A program made the translations under genes and the position numbers. Positions 59,230 through 64,000 of a stretch of 64,000 nucleotides of DNA are shown piece after piece. Origin of the DNA: Candidatus Thiodiazotropha endolucinida (GTDB lineage Bacteria; Pseudomonadota; Gammaproteobacteria; Chromatiales; Chromatiaceae); contig NZ_MARB01000003.1 in the NCBI RefSeq assembly GCF_001715975.1, positions 186,001-250,000 of the forward strand, in the 5' to 3' direction. A model generated the notes under the pieces. That model made no database searches. It had not been told where the DNA came from and saw nothing but the letters and a program-made list of their open reading frames with translations. Positions within the stretch are counted from its first letter, which is position 1, and each line of letters begins with the position of its first letter.

Positions 59230-59844
59230 TCAACGTTCCATAGCGGCCAGTTTGATGCCCATCGCAAGGAACAATCCGGAAAATACCTTCTGTATTCCCT
59301 GAACCATGCCGGGTGACCGCGATATATATTGACGTACCCGGTTCGCCAAAACTCCGTAACCAACAAAGACGACCAGGGTCATAACCATAAATATGGTGCT
59401 TAATACGAGCATGTGCGATATAGGTGAAGATGCACCGCTTGGAACGAATTGCGGTAGAAAGGCAAGGAAGAAGATTGAGAGTTTAGGATTCAGGATATTA
59501 ATCAATATAGCCTGCAAGGCAATTTTTCCATATCCATCGGTATCAGGCTTGCTCTTGAACTGTATGGCACCGGATTCTTTCCACATAGTCCAGGCCAGAT
59601 AAATCAGATAGCATACTCCCAGAAACTTAAACACCTGAAACGCCAAGGCACTGGCGTACAATATGGCCGCCAACCCGAACACGCTGGCCAACAAGTGGGG
59701 CACGATCCCTAGGGTACAACCGAGTGCGGCGAAAATACTCGCGCGCCACCCCTTGGTCAGGCCCGTGGAGACGGTATAGAGCACACCGGTACCCGGTATC
59801 ATCACCACAATCAGAGAAGTTATCAGAAACTCTGTGACGAACAT
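59230..59844 (-). CDS. LysE/RhtB family amino-acid exporter
   Basis: A 204-residue membrane exporter with about six helices. The N-terminus reads VTEFLITSLIVVMIPGTGVLYTVS, containing the family PG motif, followed by WRASIFAALGCTLGIVPHLLAS and NILNPKLSIFFLAFLPQFV. Probably exports an amino acid or related compound. Upstream of, and possibly coupled to, the SnoaL-like gene. Confidence 0.88.
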   Translation of the reverse strand: MFVTEFLITSLIVVMIPGTGVLYTVSTGLTKGWRASIFAALGCTLGIVPHLLASVFGLAAILYASALAFQVFKFLGVCYLIYLAWTMWKESGAIQFKSKPDTDGYGKIALQAILINILNPKLSIFFLAFLPQFVPSGASSPISHMLVLSTIFMVMTLVVFVGYGVLANRVRQYISRSPGMVQGIQKVFSGLFLAMGIKLAAMER

Positions 59845-60222
59845 ATGCTATACCGATTATGCGTCCTTAACCCAATGGCAATGGGATTTGGGGCGTAAGG
59901 TGAAGTTCACTCCTGGCATCTGTTTGCGAAATTTGTCTGGCAAAGTATCGACACCTGAAACAAACCCATCCACTGAACTTCGATTATGGACTTTTTTTCT
60001 CCTGATGTGGAGCATGAAAGCAACAGTTACCGATCTCGGATGACCCGCGTCTAATTCCTTTCCGATCTGTAAATGGCTCTATATCGTTTAAAAGGATGGG
60101 TTGCCACTATTCAAATCAGTGCATCCTTAAGGAAATTATGGTTTACCCTTCAGGAGAAATTGTGCCTGGATCGTGTACAATCCTGTTGAATACTGAAAAC
60201 ATTTCACCAAGGTCGTAAGTTT
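59845..60222. other. intergenic region, 378 bases
   Basis: A plus-strand frame of 69 codons starts at 59834 but looks random, overlaps the start of the LysE gene and lacks a ribosome site. Otherwise nothing recognised. Confidence 0.3.
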
Positions 60223-60477
60223 ATGGGAGAACACAAACAGAAACCGGGAAGCGATTGGCTTGCCTGGGAGAAACAGCGTGACAGCCTCAAGAATCGATGG
60301 GTCATCGTCGTGGTGGCATTCTGGGTGACCGCGCTGATCGCCGCAGCCATGTACGTGGTGAACAAACAACTTGATTTCATCCTGACATCCATCGCACTCG
60401 GCATGATGGTGTTAGGTGTATGGCTGAAGTCACGCTACCAGCAACATCTTCGCAAAGAGCCTGAGAACAAGGCATAA
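60223..60477 (+). CDS. small two-helix membrane protein
   Basis: An 84-residue protein with a charged N-terminus (about 1-25) followed by two membrane helices (WVIVVVAFWVTALIAAAMYVV and FILTSIALGMMVLGVWL) and a basic tail. No family recognised. The next gene starts 24 bases later, so the two may form an operon. Confidence 0.5.
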   Translation: MGEHKQKPGSDWLAWEKQRDSLKNRWVIVVVAFWVTALIAAAMYVVNKQLDFILTSIALGMMVLGVWLKSRYQQHLRKEPENKA

Positions 60478-60501
60478 CATCAATGAGGCTGATTGCTGCA
60501 G

Positions 60502-60966
60502 ATGTCTAAAATCATCAATTTGGGATGTAGTGTCTCGGATGTCCATCGCCGGTATGCCGAAATACATGGCGCTCTTTTCGGTCTTACTTCATACCGTATG
60601 ATCCTGTACGCCCTGAAGGGTAAAACAAGCTCGCTGTACAGTGATTATGAGCTAAGACTCAACACACTACAGGATGAGCTTACAGGATTGGTTGAGCAGA
60701 TCAATCGTGTCGATGAAGATGATCTGCCTTTAAGAAATGCGGCCAAGCTTCAACAAACATTGATTGACTATACACAAACATTAAACAGGGCAATCAGCCA
60801 GCTACGTTCAATCTGTGGTCATCTCAATAATAACGAAGAGGATTACCGCTCGACAAACGAAAGCGGCCAGCCCACGTTTAATCAGGATAAGGTTGATTAT
60901 GACTACACAATAAGGGAACTTGAGCGTATCGGCACAAAACTCAATAAGCTGTTTTCAACCTACTAG
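60502..60966 (+). CDS. uncharacterised helical protein
   Basis: A 154-residue, predicted all-helical cytoplasmic protein (YELRLNTLQDELTGLVEQIN, LQQTLIDYTQTLNRAISQL). The ATG at 60502 is preferred over a TTG three codons upstream. No domain recognised; lies just behind the small membrane gene. Confidence 0.5.
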   Translation: MSKIINLGCSVSDVHRRYAEIHGALFGLTSYRMILYALKGKTSSLYSDYELRLNTLQDELTGLVEQINRVDEDDLPLRNAAKLQQTLIDYTQTLNRAISQLRSICGHLNNNEEDYRSTNESGQPTFNQDKVDYDYTIRELERIGTKLNKLFSTY

Positions 60967-61370
60967 ACATTCCCCGGAATCTCCTTTTTTCTCTATTTTG
61001 CATTGCGACAGCGAAGGCAAACCAGGCGCCGGACAGTCTTAATCTGCAGTTATCATCAATGCTATTGATGAAGTGTGATAGGTTAAACCTCACTATCAAT
61101 CATATGGAGTGAATAGATGATTATTCGTCATAATTGACGAACCGTAGACAGAATAACCAATACCCTCGTTGCATTAATATATCATTTCAACCGGTCCTGA
61201 AATAACACTTATTCGGATGGTTATGACTTCTCTAGCACCTTGACTTAAAAAATAAAAACAGAGATTCACGTATCCAATACAGATCAACTGCTGCTACGCA
61301 CAATAATTTTTGTAGTAACCTCATATTTTGGAACTATTTTTACACCCATAATTTACATCAAGGTGGCTGG
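60967..61370. other. AT-rich intergenic region, 404 bases
   Basis: No gene seen. ATTTACATCAA near 61350 equals the right part of the FNR box at 38758-38771 and forms only a half site here. Promoter region of the broken dehydrogenase-like gene. Confidence 0.3.
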
Positions 61371-62462
61371 ATGAAAAACCGACGCGTTCTCCTAGACAGT
61401 GAACTCTCTCCTTTGGTACTTGACCTCTTCCAGGAGGCGAAATTCGAGGCTGATATCATATCGCCGAAGAAACGCATCCTGAGGCCGCTGCTGGAGCTTG
61501 GAGACTATTCCGCCATTCTGGTTCGCAGTAAGGTTTAGATCAATTTCGAAATGCTTGAATCCGCCGGCAAACATCTCAGGGTGATCGGCGTATTCGGCGA
61601 TGACATCACCAAGATCGACATCGCGGATGCTTCGCGCAATGGAATTTTGGTCAAGGTCACTGAATATGGTAACAGCTATGAAGTGGCAAACCTTGCTGCA
61701 CGCTTGATGGTAAAACTGATCAGCAGATCATTCCGTACGCGAGATTCCAAGAAAGCTTTGATAGTGCAGACCTTATCAGACTTGGAGAATGATGGATTGA
61801 CCGGCTTCGAGTTGGCCAATCTCGTGATCGGCCTTATCGGATGTGGAAACGTTGCCCAGATTGTAGCCACAGAAATACGCCCTCACTGTCAACGAGTGAT
61901 CGGCTATGATTCACATCTCCGCACTGTCTATGAAAACTTCCACCAGCGTTCACCGCTTGAGAAACCGGTGATTGAATATAATCAACTGAGCGAGGTGCTG
62001 GAACATTCCGATGTGATCAGTATACATACCGCGGGTGATGAGAAGGTATTCAAGGGCAAGGAACTCTACTTTGCCAGAAACCGCCCGTTTATCGTAAACA
62101 CATCACGTAGCGGTAACATCGATTATTCCGCATTACTCCAGGCGTTGTCAGAGGACCGGGTAAGAGGGGCGGCCATAACTCTGCCCAAAGAACAACTGAG
62201 GGAGAAAAAACTGCCGGATTGGGTGCAACCCTTCCTCAAATACAATAATGTCATCATCGCGCCTTGCGCCGGCGTGCCTGCATCGGATACCAGGCGTAAA
62301 CAGGCTCGCAGACTGGCACGGTCACTTATTGATTATGTGGATCATAAGGATTTGTCTCTGGCAGTCAATCCGATGGATGTGGTTATATGGAAACGTGAGC
62401 CGCGTTATCCACTCTCGCGCGGAAAAACCCATAGTACGGTACCTATCTTTTGGAGTCGATAA
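61371..62462 (+). pseudogene. phosphoglycerate dehydrogenase-like gene with in-frame amber
   Basis: A D-2-hydroxyacid dehydrogenase (SerA-like) frame of 363 codons. From ATG 61371 it reads 55 codons to ILVRSKV, hits TAG at 61536-61538, and continues in the same frame as INFEMLESAGKHLRVIGVFG, the expected next segment. One base change (CAG to TAG) would explain it. The rest runs to 62462 and holds the dinucleotide region GLIGCGNVAQIVA, but third Gly is Ala, the catalytic Glu is not found near AAITLPKEQL, and the catalytic His position reads APCAGVP. So it was already divergent. ATG 61551 could start a shortened 303-residue protein. Confidence 0.7.
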
Positions 62463-62476
62463 TCTATGTCCATGCT

Positions 62477-62845
62477 TTAACGCGGTTCAGGTCTTGTAAG
62501 AAGAAAAACCATAATGGATACAAACAGTGCCGTCAGTCCCGCCATCACCCATGGACTGCTGATTCTCAGGTACATGACTACCCATGCTACGATGAGCAGT
62601 ATCACAGCCGCAACCTTACTGGAGCGTGAAATGGCCCCTTGCTGCTCCCAATCAACCAGGAGCTTTCCAAAATGCGGATGAGCATAGAGCCAACGATGCA
62701 GTCGCTCTGATCCCTTTGCGGCAAACCAGGCAGCCAACAACAAGAACGGTACCGTTGGCAACCCAGGAAGAATCACACCAATAACTGCGAGCGCCAGAAA
62801 GAGATAGGCAAGTACCAATGCAGCCCAGCGGGTTAGGTTTATCAT
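62477..62845 (-). CDS. ybaN: YbaN family (DUF454) inner-membrane protein
   Basis: A 122-residue membrane protein with the DUF454 signature: an N-terminal helix with VIGVILPGLPTVPFLLLAAW (about 23-42), the cytoplasmic stretch SERLHRWLYAHPHFG, and two further helices. Function unknown. Convergent with the broken dehydrogenase gene. Confidence 0.9.
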   Translation of the reverse strand: MINLTRWAALVLAYLFLALAVIGVILPGLPTVPFLLLAAWFAAKGSERLHRWLYAHPHFGKLLVDWEQQGAISRSSKVAAVILLIVAWVVMYLRISSPWVMAGLTALFVSIMVFLLTRPEPR

Positions 62846-63001
62846 GTGATAATATTGAGTACGATAATGCGTGGAGAAGGTATGTATGGTTTCTGCACTT
62901 TTAAATACGTGTAGTGTACACCACTTTTTCTTAAATCGATCTAATCCTTATGATGTGCTATTGCGATTTTTCGGTCGGTTGGATGTGACTGCCAGCAATT
63001 T

Positions 63002-63547
63002 TCATTCACGCCAGTATTGTGGTTGATTTAATGCTTTTGCGCATTGAATCCTTCCCCTGACCCTCCCGATAATGCCTTTTTTTAGTTCCAATACCATCCA
63101 GGCATCTGCATTTTCCTTAGCTATCGGATAGGGTGCTTCAAACCCAATAATGCCAGCCGTTCCAAAACCATAATGTGGATAGTAAGTTGGATGTCCAAGA
63201 ACAAAGATCAGATCTACTCCTGATTTTGTTAATCGCTTTGTTCCCTCATAAATCAGTTGCGAACCAACCCCCTGGTTTTGTGCTTCAGGTATGACCCCTA
63301 GCGGCGCAAGTAGCTGTGCCGAAACAGATTCGGTGGATTGTGTGACAACTGCATTTGTATAGAGCACATGACCGACAATTTTATCGTTTTCAATAGCCAC
63401 GAGAGACAACAATGGAAATGCTGTTTCATCCTTAAGCAAATCATTAACCAATCCTGCGATTTCCGGGCCTTCATTTTTTCCAAATGCCTGGATATGTACG
63501 GTTTCAATTCCGAGTTTATCAGCCTCTTTAGACTCCCTGATCTTCAT
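63002..63547 (-). CDS. GNAT family N-acetyltransferase
   Basis: A 181-residue GNAT acetyltransferase of the YhbS-like type. Acetyl-CoA binding motif in LLAPLGVIPEAQNQGVGSQL (about 80-99), preceded by VGHVLYTNAVV; GHPTYYPHYGFGTAG follows, typical for the YhbS group. Target unknown. Confidence 0.88.
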   Translation of the reverse strand: MKIRESKEADKLGIETVHIQAFGKNEGPEIAGLVNDLLKDETAFPLLSLVAIENDKIVGHVLYTNAVVTQSTESVSAQLLAPLGVIPEAQNQGVGSQLIYEGTKRLTKSGVDLIFVLGHPTYYPHYGFGTAGIIGFEAPYPIAKENADAWMVLELKKGIIGRVRGRIQCAKALNQPQYWRE

Positions 63548-63623
63548 AGCGCCATTTTACGTACAAACGTTCGCTTGAGCTTTCATTTGTCAGCCTCGTA
63601 GCGCTTATTAGCTATAGTTGTTT

Positions 63624-64000
63624 TCATTCACGATACATGGCGGATGTGATGAATTCGCCAAAAGACTCACACCAAACAATAACACTATTATAACTAGACG
63701 GATCTATACCTGCCGGAACATTTACTGCGAAGTTCTCGAATGTTTTTACATCACCTACACGAACCATAGTAGCTTTCAAACGATTGAAATCATCTTCGGT
63801 CTCGACATATTCAGGAGAAAGATAAAGCTTGTAGTCTGGGCCAGGTGCAAGTTTACCCATAAACGTTATAAATTCTTTACCAATTGTGACTGTACCTTCT
63901 CCCCAATGGAAAGTATCGCTACCTTTCAGCTCTCTACGAAATGATGCGGTGTACATGGCTTGCGAAGACATTGCCTTTATCTCAGATTCGCTAGGAGCAG
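63624..64000 (-). CDS. DM13 domain protein, partial (start beyond window edge)
   Basis: The frame is open to the right window edge (codons for APSESEIKAM precede the first internal ATG at 63971), so the gene starts outside. The visible 115-plus residues form a DM13 domain: GEGTVTIG, LAPGPDYKLYLSPEYV and SYNSVIVWCESFGEFITSAM at the end. DM13 proteins are proposed redox or electron-transfer proteins; a signal peptide is probably beyond the edge. Confidence 0.8.
   Translation of the reverse strand, partial: APSESEIKAMSSQAMYTASFRRELKGSDTFHWGEGTVTIGKEFITFMGKLAPGPDYKLYLSPEYVETEDDFNRLKATMVRVGDVKTFENFAVNVPAGIDPSSYNSVIVWCESFGEFITSAMYRE

Overview
This window looks like chromosome from a free-living or symbiotic gammaproteobacterium, probably a facultatively anaerobic, sulfur-metabolising lineage. 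That is inferred from gene content: a DsrC/TusE-like protein behind a perfect FNR-type box, small c-type cytochromes, polyhydroxybutyrate precursor genes, CZB-domain chemoreceptors, several cyclic-di-GMP proteins and a SUF operon. There is no rRNA, tRNA, CRISPR array, prophage or transposase. Gene density is ordinary up to about 58 kb; the right end is looser and more accessory in character.

Layout. 0.2-1.9 kb: a FeeM-like N-acyl amino acid synthase homologue overlapping a ThiF/E1-like adenylyltransferase. 2.1-7.4 kb: a small basic protein, a stand-alone PAS protein, a membrane chemoreceptor preceded by a decayed PAS relic, a SIMPL-domain protein and a soluble chemoreceptor; both receptors end in CZB domains. 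7.4-12.4 kb: SUF operon (sufB-sufC-sufD-DUF59-iscA-sufE) without sufS, with an IscR-like site upstream. 12.7-18.9 kb: unknown protein, serine dehydratase, hemerythrin, divergent metR/metE. 19.3-23.3 kb: fused TRAP permease without a binding protein, universal stress protein, and a membrane sensor whose 3' end runs antisense into the stress gene. 24.3-29.6 kb: dual-GGDEF/EAL protein, HDOD protein, HMGL-like aldolase. 30.2-36.6 kb: phaA-phaB and an RND efflux pair. 36.9-39.6 kb: three copies of a repeat with terminal inverted repeats around mpgP and the DsrC-like gene. 39.6-47.4 kb: creA with a Cys-rich partner, diguanylate cyclase, EEP hydrolase, cytochrome c4, HIT-like protein with PCu(A)C copper chaperone, cytochrome c, YqhA. 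47.5-57.6 kb: rapA, GGDEF-EAL protein, rsuA-thiC with TPP riboswitch, Pcm-like methyltransferase, isochorismatase-like protein. 57.7-64 kb: small or accessory genes, a broken dehydrogenase-like gene, and a DM13-domain gene cut by the window edge.

How the genes fit together. Chemoreceptors, PAS and hemerythrin proteins and c-di-GMP enzymes suggest a cell that senses redox and oxygen and switches lifestyle. SUF, cytochromes, the copper chaperone and the DsrC-like protein point to respiratory and sulfur chemistry. The best candidates for something undescribed are the acyltransferase/ThiF pair, the split PAS/chemoreceptor locus beside its relic, the repeat family with TIRs, and the DsrC-like protein with unusual cysteine spacing.
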